Of a DNA stretch of 64,000 bases, positions 11,403-22,771 are shown one piece after another. Source of the DNA: Chaetoderma sp. LZ-2023a (Eukaryota > Mollusca > Caudofoveata > Chaetodermatida > Chaetodermatidae); NCBI GenBank assembly GCA_034401795.1, contig CM067370.1:66895188-66959187 (forward strand), read 5' to 3'. Position numbers and translations under genes: made by a program. The notes under the pieces are model-generated. The model was not told where the DNA came from. It did no database searches and saw only the letters and a program-made list of their open reading frames with translations. Positions within the stretch are counted from its first letter, which is position 1, and each line of letters starts with the position of its first letter.

Positions 11403-11839
11403 CCAAAATAATAAGCAATTCTCACACAACATCTGCAGATGTTGCACCTTTTTTCTAAATCAATATTTGTTACAATATTTAACGGTAACAGCTGCCCATA
11501 GTAATCCTATAGAGGGGATAGAATGACGATATAGCCCAATGGCCTGTTATCTACGTAATCACATTGTCATCATGTTTATTAATAAACATATTATGACAGA
11601 GTATGTATATGGTGAGCGGCGTGTCACAATTTTACAATAATGGATGGCCCAGGGTAATTTTCAAATTCACCAGTAAAAGTAAACTTAAAGCAAATTTTTG
11701 CAGAAAAGTTGTTCAAATGATCGTCTGCTCATAGATTTGCAATAAGCATAATCAGACAGCAACAATCTTCAGGATTATCGTTTGTAATCTTGCAATAAGC
11801 ATTGATCAAATATATTTTGTCATCAAATTTGAGTAAATC
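11403..11839. promoter_or_regulatory. 5' untranslated/promoter region of the Academ-like gene
   Basis: AT-rich sequence lies between the left TIR and the first ATG of the transposase frame. No core promoter motif stands out. By position it should carry the element's promoter. Confidence 0.35.
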
Positions 11840-14800
11840 ATGAGCGATGTACAGCTTGATGCAACACAGGAGTTAACAAACTGGAAGCTATGCATTTTAT
11901 GCCAGACAGATGCTACTGTTAAAGGATAAAGAATAGACTCATTTACCAATTTGTTGCAAGCAGTCGAAGAGAGAGCAACATTGAAAGATGGTTCATACAT
12001 TGAAATTCAGAAAAGACTTAGACTTTGCACATGTGGTGACCTATCTTCACATAGAGCGGGTTGGCATCGCAGTTGTTACTCTACTGCCACTAACAAAGAA
12101 GAAATACGACGTGCACGAAATCGCATAGAGGATGCACTATCTAGTGGGTCTTACATTACTAAGAAACGTGGGATAAAGAGGAAAAGTGTTATTGATGAGG
12201 CAGCGACATCAACTTCAGTATTTACACATTCCTCGACAATTCCACTGTGTAAGGAACTGTGTTTCTTCTGCCAGACAGACGATCATAATCAGCAGTTGTT
12301 CAAATTACGAACTCATAATGCTGGTAAAGCCCCAAGAGATGCATTGGAAACAGCCCAAGATACAGCATTACTTACTAGATTAGATACCTCGCTTTCCCCG
12401 TGTGATGCACATGCAATTGATGTCCGGTATCACAAGCCATGCTGGAGGAAGCATGTTTTCCACATTTTACGAGATTCAGATACTACAAGAAATGCTGAGA
12501 ATGATCTCTCCCGGCAAATGGCATGTCTGATTGAAATTATCCATATTGTTGATACACACCCCCGAAATGGGGCTTATCTGTCTATGGCTGACATAGAAAT
12601 AACATATATAAACATGTTTGACCGTAAATCCTTGGACAATCATTCACCTACATTTAGTAGGCAGTGGCTGAAAGAGAAAATCCTTTCTGAGCTAAATCAT
12701 GTAAGATCTGTCCTTCAAAAGGACAGGCGCAAGTGTGCCGTTCTGTACTCGCTAGAAGCATGTGAGGAAGAAATGGTTCATTCTGCGATGTGTGAAGATA
12801 ATGGTATGGAAGGCATGAAGGCGATCTATAGGGCAGCACAGATTGTTCGAAAAAGCATCACAACATTCACTAAGAATGATGGTGAACCTGGTTCAGTCCT
12901 TGTTTCCAGCAATATGGATGACATCCCATGTGAACTTTACACACTGATACGATGGATAATGGTTGGACCTGTAGATAGTTTGGATAGCAAAACCAGAGTG
13001 TCTCGTTGATAGAGCAGTGCTTACATCTTGTCAAACCCTCATGTTTGGACTTAAATCGGATAGGCAAGTGATGCATAAACCTAAAGCTGCCTCTTCTGAA
13101 AAATTCAGATCCCAGCAAAGAAGAGAAAATTCTCAGGTTCTAGGATTGGCATTATCTGTGCATCATGACACCAGGAATAAGAAGATTGTGAATCTTCTTC
13201 ATGCACAGAACTGTTGCATATCCTACCACCGTACCATGCTTCTAGAAACAGCAATAGCTAACTCGGTTGTCGAAAACATGAGACAATTCAATAATCTGTA
13301 TGTACCACCATTTCTAAAGAAAGGGACATTTGTTTTCTTTGCTGTGGACAACACCGATTTTGCTGAGGATACCATTGATGGTAAAGGTACTACACATGGA
13401 ACAATTGTTGCAGTCTATCAAAAAGCTTCTGCACCCGGGGAATCCATTGCACCACCTTTAAACATTGGTGATGCAAAGAGCTTATCCATTACACCACAAC
13501 ACACATCTATGTTGCCATGCGTCAAACCAAAGGCTCAACCTGGAATGCAAAGTAATTTTGTGTTGAGTAAAACCGGTGTTGCAGACTCTTATCAGCTGAC
13601 CCATATGGGTTGGGTCATAGCATCTTTTGTTGCGAGGATGGATGAAAGGAAAGAGATGTGTTTGGTTCCTGGGTGGGCTGGGTATAATTCACTCCTGTCA
13701 TCAAGTAGATCTCTAACCAATGTTGGTGCATTGCCTCTTCTCCCAGAGCTGGCTCATGAATGGTCAACGCTAATGACTGTAATTAAACAAGCACACACAT
13801 TGAAGGAGATGGCTGTTGGTAAAGACCATCTAACAGTCATTACTTTTGACATGGCCTGTATGAGAAAGCAGTGCAGCTTGTAGATGTCAACGCCAATTTA
13901 AAGAGTGGTGTTATCCCAAGACTTGGTGAACTCCATGTCGTCATGGCTGCATTGAGAGCTCTCAGTACTTCTATTGAGAATTCCGGAATAGACGATGCAT
14001 GGATCGAGGCTGATGTCTTTAGCTCTACTACAACGACACAAATCCTGAAATACAAGCACTACTCACGTTCTCTTCATGCTCATATCTACTCTTACATCGC
14101 ATTGTATGAACTGGTCTTTGACGAATTCTTCAAAGAGTATCCAAATCTAAGGGATGCATGCATATCAGCTACAGATGACATAGAAGAGGCATGCAGTAAA
14201 TCAAACCAAGCCAGCCGGGCAGAATCAGTGATGCCGGCTCATAGCAATCTTCTCCAAGTGCTGTCTAATACTGATATGCTGAATCTCTTTCAGACATGGG
14301 TGAAAAAGAGGTCCCAACATGCGATGTTCAAGTCATTAATGAACTATCTGCACCGTGTGGAAACAATCCTTTTCTTTGTCGCAGCATCCCGAAATACTGA
14401 TCTGACCCTTCATCTTGAAGCTGGAGAAGCACTGAGCAAGTTATTCTTTGCTTTTGACAGAATTAAATACAAACGTCTTTGGCCAAGATACATAGCAGAT
14501 ATGTATGCACTCAAGCAGAATCATCCAGACACATGGCAAGAATTTGAAACTGAAAACATTGCAGTGACTAAGAATGACATTCCATTCACTTCAATTGGTG
14601 CGGATCATGCATGTGAGCATCTGAACAAAATGATGAAAGTGCACTCAGGACTAATTGGAATATCTAACAATGCAAATGTGAGACAGCGATTTTTCCTCGC
14701 TGCTCCAGAACTATCACGGTTATCCCGGGAATTCAAGTGTCAATTTGATTTGCAAGAAGACAACGTCAGAGATCACAATGGCATTGGAGCAAGTGCTGTT

Positions 14801-15364
14801 AAACACGAACACACCACAATCGACAAGATAAAGGCTGCCATACTGACTCATGGTAATCCTTTCGCTGCTGAAGGTGACATGATCTACAACATTATATCTC
14901 ACTTGCTTATGTACCACAAGAGTCGGTACCACAAATCCTGGATGTAGACGAAAGAGGACAGACATTATATGAAGAGTATGTGAAAGGGCGCCTTAATGGA
15001 GAGGTAAGCCTTTGGGCACCAGTGAAGCGTGAGAAAAACAAGATGTATACATCTGGAAACAAAAAGACAACAGTACGTATTCGTGACAAAGCTGTTGATC
15101 TCAAGGAAACTAAAGATCTATATGCTAGGCTGATGATTCTCGCAAAGTTGAGTCGAGACATTGATTTGAAGTATTCAATCGGCAACTTTGAATTCACACT
15201 GACACCGAGGGCACTGTTTTCTCCGTGTGGCTCTGTCCTACAGTGCACCGACAAGTCGAAGTTAATCAAGCTCCTGACTGACCTACCACAAACCGAGAGC
15301 ACAGAGGATTCACTCTTATTAGGTGCAACAGAAGCAACTGCCGTCGCAACTAAGGAATCTAGTA

Positions 15365-16100
15365 GGAGAATCGCAGTTGTGGATGGAATGGTTCTTGTCC
15401 AGAAGCTGTCAAAGAAACCAGCAACTATTGTGACAGTCAACGACCGTAGTAAATGTTTTAATGACAGGTTAATGAGTCTGACAGCAGGATATGATGAGAT
15501 CATTCTTGTATTTGATACATATCAAGCAGATTCCCTGAAAAACACGACCAGAGAGAAACAACGACATGGGAAGGATCCAATTAGATATCAAGTCAAAGAT
15601 GATACCAGTATCAAGCATATCCCTATGACAAGATTTTTGTCTCATGACCAAACAAAGAATGAGCTTGCGCAGTATCTGGCAGAGAAGACTATTGAGTACA
15701 ATAAAGACTCATCTACCGTGGTCATAGCATCAGCATCAGGCCAGACGATAAGTAATAGAAGCCTACATTTTGAGAACAACAATCACGAGGAAGCTGATAC
15801 ATTAATGATCTATGATGCCATATGTGCAACACAGCGAAATCTTGATACAGCAGAGTTGGAGATTTTCTCTCCAGACACTGATGTCTTAGTGCTGGCAATA
15901 GCATATTATGACGATCTACCTAAGAATACGTCTATCTCAATGGTTTCTGGTACCATTTAGCTACGTCCTATATGGAAAACTCTAGGCATGGAGAAAGTAA
16001 GAGCATTACCCGCATTCCATGCCTTTACTGGAGCAGACAATATTGGCAGGTTCTCTAGGATAGGTAAATCAACATGGTTAAAGCTTTTCCTAAAGGCAGA
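15365..16100 (+). pseudogene. XPG/FEN-like nuclease domain of the Academ-like protein
   Basis: Motifs appear in the order expected for the PIN/FEN fold: IAVVDGMVLVQ (first acidic strand), IILVFDTYQAD, NHEEADTLMIYDA (EExD pair), FSPDTDVLVLAIA (DxD pair), then LPAFHAFTGADNIGRFS-RIGKSTWLKLF. The last resembles the helix-two-turn-helix of XPG/FEN1 (SGCDYxxGIPGIGxKxALxL). The TAG at 15958-15960 falls between the DxD strand and the helix-two-turn-helix. The acidic residues appear preserved, so the decay is not focused on the active site. Confidence 0.75.
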
Positions 16101-16470
16101 CAGCGATGTAATCGATGCTCTGATAAATTTATCGAGAAGCGCTGAGGTCACAGATGAGCTACTTTCAACTCTGGCAAAATTTGTGTGTGCTGCATACTGT
16201 CCAAAGGCTATTAGAATCGAGAACATCCCAGAGTTACGTTGGCATTTATTCTGTAAGAAGCTTGCTGATAGTGAAAGTCTACCGCCTACTATTTGTGCTT
16301 TGAAACAGCATGTCCTTAGAGTACAAGTCCAGGCAAATGTGTGGGGTCAGGCAGACATTTCACATCATGTGTTTCTGGATCCACTACAGAATGGATACTA
16401 TAAGGAGACAGGTGGCCAACTAAGGCAAAAACAACAGATGTTTTACCAGCTCCAAAGTCTCTCATTGAGA

Positions 16471-16630
16471 TGGTTAGGTGTCAATGCAAATCGAATTGTT
16501 CCTCTCATTGATGCTCGTGCAAATCCAAAGACTTACCATGCACTGAGCTTTGTCAATGCAGCGCAGAGTATGAAAATGATGATGACTCAATCGTTGATGT
16601 CTCTATATCAGATGATGAAGATGACGCCAA
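16471..16630 (+). pseudogene. C-terminal cysteine-rich (CXC-type) motif of the Academ-like protein
   Basis: In the frame following the shift near 16410-16430 the sequence reads RCQCKSNCSSH, a TGA, CSCKSKDLPCTELCQCS, then an acidic tail (DDDSIVDV...SDDEDDA). The pattern CxCxxxCxxxxCxCxxxxxxCxxxCxC resembles the tesmin/TSO1 CXC zinc fold. The TGA replaces what is probably an Arg codon (CGA to TGA), a typical CpG decay. Confidence 0.75.
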
Positions 16631-16797
16631 TGTTGCTAGGTAGACAGCAACTGATGCAGCACATTGATTGTTGCTTGAATACTTAGATTAAATTGGTGAG
16701 ATAACTCTGTTATATGCCAAATAAAATTCATTATTGCAACATTATCACAAAAAGTTACAAATTTGCAGATGCTGTCTGTAAATTACATATTAAGTCA

Positions 16798-17110
16798 GGA
16801 CTTATCTACCAAAACATGATTTCTGTTATTTGAAGTTTATTATAAATGTTACCAATGCATTCATTGACCCAGAAGACATAGATATAGACATCAAAATTAT
16901 TAATCTAGGTCATATGGTTGCAGGTATATTGGATTTCAAAGATTTTCGATGGCGGCCATTTTGAAATTCAAGATGGCCGCCATGAAGACTTTTGTGCAAA
17001 TGCAAACATTGGTTTTTGAAATTGACACATTAAAAGCTTTCCGAAAATATATAGTTTTACAAATCCCCAAAAATTCTGAACGAAAAAAATATTTTTTACA
17101 CTGTGACCCT
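16798..17110 (-). repeat. right TIR of Academ-like element
   Basis: Inverted copy of 11100-11402 with about 85-90% identity by eye. Outer end ...CACTGTGACCCT. It contains a near-perfect 35-bp palindrome at 16949-16983 built on GGCGGCCAT/ATGGCCGCC. Confidence 0.93.
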
Positions 17111-17384
17111 GACTATATCCTGCAATTCAAAAAACTTGCACAATAACATGAACACTGAATATTGGTACAGAAAATGACATTGATTTAAGTAAAGCTCACA
17201 AGTCGCCAAGTGTGAAAAAAATATTGTCTACTCGGTGTACGAGGTGCTTCTAAATACAGGAGGAAACTATGATTTACGATTACGATTACGATATGGCAAA
17301 CATCTTTTTGTCGAGGAAGCGAAAAGTGCGTCTGATAAGGCCAACTTTTCTGTCTGCTTTGTTTGCAGCGGAACTTTAGGTAAC
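17111..17384. other. junction between Academ-like element and LINE
   Basis: A short stretch with no clear gene. ATTACGATTACG repeats near 17272-17291 could be the 3' tail of another element. Confidence 0.35.
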
Positions 17385-18329
17385 TATGATAATGGTGATG
17401 ATGAATACAAGAATGTCACAAGTGGAGTGCCACAAGGTTGTGTACTAGGGCTGGCTCTTTTTATACTGTTTATAAACGATCTACCTGATAACATAGAATG
17501 TATTTGCAAAATATTTGCAGACGATACTAAACTAATTGGTAATCTGGAAAACTCTGATGTCCAAAGAAATGTTGACATGGCATGCAAATGGGCATTGGAT
17601 TGGCAGTTGAGATTTAATTCAACCAAAATACACGTTCTGCAGTTAGGAAACAACAATCCTGAAATCCAACACATTATGACAGATACCGAAACGCACTCAC
17701 CTATAACCCCTATGCACTGTGAAAAGGATCTAGTCATCTATATCGATGACAAACTTACTTTCGACACTCATATTAACACCATCACAGCAAAAGCTAACTG
17801 TATATTAGGAATCATGAAAAGAACCTTTAGCCGCATGGACAAGACCACCTTTCTTCTTCTATACAAGACACTAGTGAGGCCCATTGTAGAATATTGTAAC
17901 TCGGTCTGGTCACCACACCTCATGAGACAGTCAAGAACTATAGAAGCAGTACAGCACCGACCTACCCGACTAATCCCTATAATGAAAGGTCTGCAGTACG
18001 AGGACAGACTACGAGAACTAGGGTTATTTTCTTTTAGATACCGGAGAACTCGTGGGAACTTAATCGAAGTATACAAACTGAAGAATAACATGTACAACCT
18101 AGACCAATCCATTTTCTTTAGAGAACCTAGGTCCAACATAACACGGGGACACAATTACAGAATAAGAGTAGACCACTGTAGCAAGAACATACGGAGATTC
18201 TTCTTCACTAAAAGAATCGCGCCACAGTGGAATGCACTACCAGAACATGTGGTTGAAGCAATAAACATCACCGATTTCAAATCAAAACTAGACACACATC
18301 TGTGCGGAATTAAGTACAACTTTGATTAA
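17385..18329 (+). pseudogene. 5'-truncated LINE reverse transcriptase
   Basis: The frame opens at 17235 but is recognisable only from VTSGVPQGCVLGLALFILF (about 17410). It continues with CKIFADDTKLIGNLENS (catalytic FADD), LVRPIVEYCNSVWSPHLMRQ, RRTRGNLIEVYKLK, NITRGHNYRIRVDHC and a WNALPEHVVEA-DFKSKLD ending. The RT fingers and endonuclease are missing, as in most 5'-truncated LINE insertions. The frame is otherwise intact to its stop at 18329. CR1/L2-like group. A long repetitive 3' region follows. Confidence 0.88.
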
Positions 18330-18672
18330 CCTAAGACACATGTATCACATACATTTACAAGATACGGTTGCATTGGCTCTAGGTGTGGAATCTGCGCCAG
18401 ACTGCAATATGTACAAATTATATAATATTGAATTTAAATAAGGAATATAGCAATTTAATAATATTAGTAGATAGGACTCGTACATATTAATCGTTGGTTT
18501 GATGTTTGTCATTGGATCTGGTGTGGCATCCGCGCCATTCCATGACATTTTACAGGCATGCATATGTGTTGTTACACGTCTAGCACATTATGTAACATGT
18601 AGGTATTGTAAGGCGATAACCATGCATGAGAATACCACATATGCAAAGATGTACAAACGTGCTCACTGTTAA

Positions 18673-18890
18673 CCCTTGCCACCCTGGGGTCAAAGCTTTC
18701 AATTTTCAAACTAAATTAAAAGATGAACCAGTGTTCACTCTTCAGCAAACTCGGAGGGGGGGGGGGAGATGGTGCTGTCACAGACAGTAACATCTTCAAC
18801 CAGGGTTGTTGAAGAATGTATACCGGTTCTTTGCTATTCTTTGCTATTCCCACAGTATAAGTTGGATTGCGGACACCAGAGTGGTAGGGG
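18673..18890 (+). mobile_element. piggyBac-type MITE, copy 1
   Basis: 218 bp flanked by TTAA on both sides (18669-18672 and 18891-18894). The terminal inverted repeats start CCCTTGCCACCCTGGGGTC on the left, against CCCCTACCACTCTGGTGTC as the reverse complement of the right end. TTAA target duplication and CCC...GGG termini are diagnostic of piggyBac. A run of G lies near 18754-18766. No coding capacity. A better-preserved relative lies at 42041-42239. Confidence 0.82.
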
Positions 18891-18934
18891 TTAACTGCCA
18901 TTGTATAAAAATAACATGTACAGTACATAGAAAA

Positions 18935-19066
18935 ATAGTTTGATGTTGGTCAATGGACTTGGTGTGGTATCTGCGCCGTCCCATGCATTAATTAATATAG
19001 GGTCAAATCCCAATCCCAAATGCATTGTAATAGTGTTGACATGGTGTGGTAACCGCGCCAGTCCAT
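18935..19066 (+). repeat. duplicated LINE 3' segment, copy 1
   Basis: Homologous to 19325-19452. Both carry the motif pair GGTGTGGTATCTGCGCCGTC...GGTGTGGTAACCGCGCCAGTC around ATTGTAATAGTGTTGACAT. The copies flank the TA tract. Confidence 0.8.
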
Positions 19067-19145
19067 ATGTGTGCGGCTTTGGTTTCGAGTGCTTGTCCCA
19101 CTGACAGCCATGCTCCCATTTGTCTATTTGTTGATATGTGTAAAT

Positions 19146-19303
<158 letters not shown>

Positions 19304-19324
19304 ATGTATGTACACAAGTGTTTA

Positions 19325-19452
19325 ATGTTGATCAGTCGACTTGGTGTGGCATCCGCGCCGTCCCATGCTTTAATTATATTAGGAGTTAATCCCAGTCTCA
19401 ATTGCATTGTAATAGTGTTGACATGGTGTGGTAACCGCGCCAGTCCATATAT
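19325..19452 (+). repeat. duplicated LINE 3' segment, copy 2
   Basis: Second copy of 18935-19066, displaced by about 385 bp. The downstream region decays into TGTATA/TATG-rich sequence up to about 19590. Confidence 0.8.
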
Positions 19453-19825
19453 ATGTTCATGTGTACGTATGTGATTATGTATGTATATGTATATGTATGT
19501 AGGTATATACATGTATGTATGTATATGTATATATAAGTATATATGTCGGTATGTCTGTACGAATGTTTGTATATATGTGTATATGTGTATGGATGTCGCC
19601 ACATACTGTACATAGTAGCTAAATGAAGTGTAAATTAAATAACTGTGTGTGGAATCCGCGCCAGTGGATTTTGTACAAATTGTAAATTACATAGACATGA
19701 ACATATAATTACCGATGATACCACTCCTCTCTTTAAGCAATTGCAGTAATTTATAACTTAGTACTGCCGGGACAATAAAAAGCCAACCGGCTTATGTCCT
19801 GAGACAATGATGATGATGATGATGA

Positions 19826-19907
19826 ATGACAGAGGCAGAAGACGGGAATTACAGGACTTCGTGATCTAAGAAGGAGCCGGGAAAAAAATCAAATAAATAT
19901 TTACAAA
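19826..19907 (+). promoter_or_regulatory. SUDS3 5' UTR / possible promoter-proximal region
   Basis: Only about 80 bp separate the (ATG)n tail of the upstream LINE from the SUDS3 start codon. No TATA or Inr consensus stands out. Transcription may start inside the LINE 3' region, or a further untranslated exon may lie upstream. Confidence 0.35.
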
Positions 19908-20013
19908 ATGTCAAATTACACATCTCCTAAGAGATTGAATGAAATTGACTTGGACTGCGATAAAGACAGCGGCGACGGTGTAAAAAACATTGATAAAAAT
20001 GGATCAGATGAAG
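19908..20013 (+). CDS. SUDS3: SUDS3 (Sds3) exon 1, coding
   Basis: ATG at 19908 opens 35 codons (MSNYTSPKRLNEIDLDCDKD ... DKNGSDE) plus one base (G). The donor is GTAATT at 20014. The single G joins AC at the start of exon 2 to make Asp, giving SDE-DTEDASE. Vertebrate Sds3 has the same acidic N-terminus followed by SDEDTEDASE. Sds3 is a core subunit of the nuclear SIN3-HDAC1/2 corepressor; this N-terminal part is acidic and poorly structured. Splice phase, donor and homology across the junction agree. The start Met is inferred: it is the first in-frame ATG beside this acidic segment. Confidence 0.85.
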
Positions 20014-20088
20014 GTAATTTAACCGTATTAAATTTTTTCGTAGCACGTCATGTTTCCGTGAATAGTGCAGGACAATAGACGGAATAGA

Positions 20089-20280
20089 TTCAAGATTCAA
20101 TATTATTTATTTGCTTCTTGGATACCAATTTACATACTTTCAATACACTGTTATACAGGTTGTCCGCCGAAGGCATTGCCTATAGTGGTGGCGGACACCT
20201 AACATTAAACATACATAGACAATTATACACACAGCTTAGCATGCATAGAATGTATACACACCGATAACACATATACACAC
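20089..20280 (-). repeat. 3' end of a - strand LINE/SINE
   Basis: Begins GATTCAAGATTCAATATTATT and carries the GAAGGCATTGCCTATAGTGG block also seen in diverged form at 6425-6440. On the - strand it ends in TTGAATC repeats. It lies just inside SUDS3 intron 1. Confidence 0.6.
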
Positions 20281-22771
20281 CATTAACCTGCACTCGCTTA
20301 TCCTAGGAGACTTTAATATGCCACATATTAATTGGTTTACAAACACATACAACACCTCTAGCTCTAGCCTAGACTTTACGTTTAAGTTTATTGAATCTGT
20401 AAGAGACTGCTTCTTACAACAGCTGATTTCAATGCCTACTAGAGGGCGTGGGTCCGACAAGCCAACAATATTGGATTTAGTATTTACTAATTACCCTGAC
20501 CTGCTGGATAATATTCATACAAATGCGCCACTTGGAAAAAGTGACCATTCCACTATACAGATGGAGATTCGCTTAAATGGCGAATTTACTACTACAAGTA
20601 AAACAAGGGTCTGTTATGCTAAAGCAGATTATAAAGCTATAATTAAGTTCTTAAATATAGACTGGAACACACGCCTAAAAGAAATAAACGATATTAATGA
20701 TATGTGGCAGACCATATTTGGAATGTGTCAAGAAGCTGAAAATAAATTTATTCCTAAAAGAACAATAAAAAACAAAAGGCACAAATATCCTCTTGACCAA
20801 ACTACAAGAACCAAAATAAACAGGAAGAAGCGACTATGGAAAAAATATATTGATACAGGCGGTAACCGTAATATATATGATGAATATTGTAAAACAAGAA
20901 ACCAGGTTCGAAGAGAAACAAGAAAAGCACAGAAACAATATGCGAAAAATATTTCTATATCAGCCAAAAATAACCCCAAAAAGTTTTGGAATTATGTGCA
21001 ATCCAAGACTAAAGTGAGATCAGGTATTCCAGATCTGCAAATACCTAGTGCCACTGAGCATGATATGGAAGTGTCATTTACAAAAAATGATAAAGAGAAG
21101 GCAGACACCCTAGCCAGCTACTTCACAACAGAACCTGATGATGATTCCCCAACTATTCCTTGTAGAGCCCACATGCCAATGGGTACATTAAAGATCACAC
21201 CTGAAATTGTAAGAAAAAAACTTGTGAATTTCAACACTTCTAAGTCACCCGGGCCTGATAAACTCCATCCAAGATTCCTTTATGAACTAAGCTACGAACT
21301 AAGCCTGCCACTATCAATTCTTTTTAATAAATCACTAAGCCTGGGAACATTACCACAATGCTGGTTAAATGCAAACATCACACCAATTTTCAAAAAAGGA
21401 GATAAAACCAAACCAGACAATTACCGTCCAATTAGGTTAACATCTGTTGTTTGTAAAGTAATGGAATCTGTTATTAAAGACACGATTATGGAACATCTTA
21501 GGATTAATAATATGCTATCAGAAAAACAGTATGGTTTTATAAGCGGCCGATCAACAGTTCTGCAACTTTTGACTGTTCTTGAAAAATGGTTACTGACTCT
21601 GGACAAGGGGGGTATTATTGATGTGATTTACTGCGACTTCATGAAAGCATTTGATAAGGTTCCACATAAACGTCTGATTAAAAAACTAACTGCATATGGC
21701 ATAGAAGGTAATTTGTTAAACTGGATCCAATCCTTCCTAACCAGAAGGCAGCAACAAGTAGTTATAAATGGAATCATATCTAAACCAACAGACGTAACAA
21801 GCAGTATACCACAGGGCTCAGTTTTAGGGCCATTACTGTTTATAATTTACATTAATGATCTTCCCGATGTAATCAGTAGTGGGTCTGAGATCTTTTTATT
21901 TGCAGATGACACTAAACTCTTTCGATCAATCTTTAACCTAAAAGATTGCGACACCCTGCAAAATGATATTAACTCTATGTGTTCATGGACTGATAATTCA
22001 TTATTGAGGTTCCACCCAGATAAATGCAAAAGTATGCGAATATCAACAAAAAAAACATCTCTACACACTTATACAATGGAATTTAATAACCATACTCTAG
22101 CCCATTCATCTAGTGAAAAAGATATAGGTGTCATAATAGACGATAAACTATGCTTCGATGAACATATAAATGGAAAAATAAGCAAATCTAACCAAATAAT
22201 GGGACTGATTAGGAGAACATTTGACTATCTAGATAAAGAAAACTTTAAACATCTCTACAAATCTCTTGTTAGGCCACATATTGAATACGCTAATGTGGTT
22301 TGGGCTCCATATCTGAAAAAGCGCATAAATGCAATCGAAAATGTCCAAAGACGGGCAACCAAACTTGTTCCTGGTATGCGTAATCTACCATATCATGTAC
22401 GCCTCCAAATGTTAAAGTTACCAACATTAGTATTTAGAAGATTGCGTGGCGACATGATCGAGTTATATAAAATTCTTAGCAATAAATATGACCAAGTTAC
22501 TGCAGACCTTATTGAGCGACAAGACACAAATAGCATAACTCGAGGCCACAGCCTAAAAATTAAGAAAATAAGACCAAGACTCAATATACGAAAGTTTTCT
22601 TTCCCATTGCGCTGTACTGATCAATGGAATAAACTACCCGAATCCGTTATCAGCGCCTCCTCAGTGAATTCTTTCAAAGCTAGACTAGACAAGCTATGGA
22701 AAAGTCATCCATTGCGCTATAACTACGACTGTGAACCCATCTGTAATATTCATACTCCAGAATCATTATAA
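20280..22771 (+). CDS. LINE ORF2 (endonuclease C-part plus reverse transcriptase), intact frame
   Basis: The 817-codon frame at 20318-22771 has no stop or shift. The homology begins slightly upstream with LHSLILGDFN (about 20285), so the endonuclease N-terminal half is missing and the insertion is 5'-truncated. Endonuclease part: GDFN, ILDLVFTNYPDLLDN and PLGKSDHSTI (SDH). Linker: basic, with KKRLWKKYIDTGG. RT part: SPGPDKLHPRFLYEL, NYRPIRLTSVVCKVMESVI, YGFISGRSTVLQLL, VIYCDFMKAFDKVPHKRL, SSIPQGSVLGPLLFIIYIND and FLFADDTKLF. C-terminus: LRGDMIELYKIL, SITRGHSLKIKK and WNKLPESV. CR1/L2-like. It is the least decayed retroelement frame here, though it lacks a full endonuclease. It sits in sense orientation within SUDS3 intron 1. 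Confidence 0.9.

Larger units (their letters stand above)
11840..16671 (+). pseudogene. Academ-like transposase/nuclease (~1,600 codons, broken)
   Basis: The protein starts MSDVQLDATQELTNW (ATG at 11840). An in-frame TAA lies at 11927, and frameshifts fall near 13005, 13856, 14900 and 16410-16430. A TAG lies at 15958-15960 and a TGA sits inside the last motif. N-terminal part: CILCQTD, CTCGDL...WHRSCYS, CFFCQTD and YHKPCWRKH zinc-type motifs. Middle: FFAVDNTDFAEDTIDGKGTT, then HEWSTLMTVIKQAH, IPRLGELHVVMAALRAL and a conserved IGADHACEHLNKMMKVHSG block. These look like the transposase core, but I cannot assign catalytic residues with certainty. C-terminal half: nuclease and cysteine-rich motif, listed separately. 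The few lesions suggest fairly recent inactivation. The product would have catalysed excision and integration in the nucleus. Confidence 0.85.
11100..17110 (+). mobile_element. Academ-like DNA transposon with ~300-bp TIRs
   Basis: Two inverted arms of about 300 bp (11100-11402 and 16798-17110) enclose one long, broken + strand coding region. The termini align as AGGGTTCACTATGTA on the left and AGGGTCACAGTGTAA as the reverse complement of the right end. The encoded protein combines N-terminal zinc-binding motifs, a transposase-like central part, an XPG/FEN-like nuclease and a C-terminal cysteine-rich CXC-type motif. XPG-like nuclease is the described hallmark of the Academ superfamily. No clear 3-4 bp target-site duplication is visible, perhaps through decay. 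Assignment to Academ is from family knowledge; the TIR structure is seen directly. Confidence 0.8.

Noticed and set aside
14907..15503. 198-residue - strand frame inside the Academ-like element
   Set aside because: It is a shadow of the strongly supported + strand coding region, with no independent homology.
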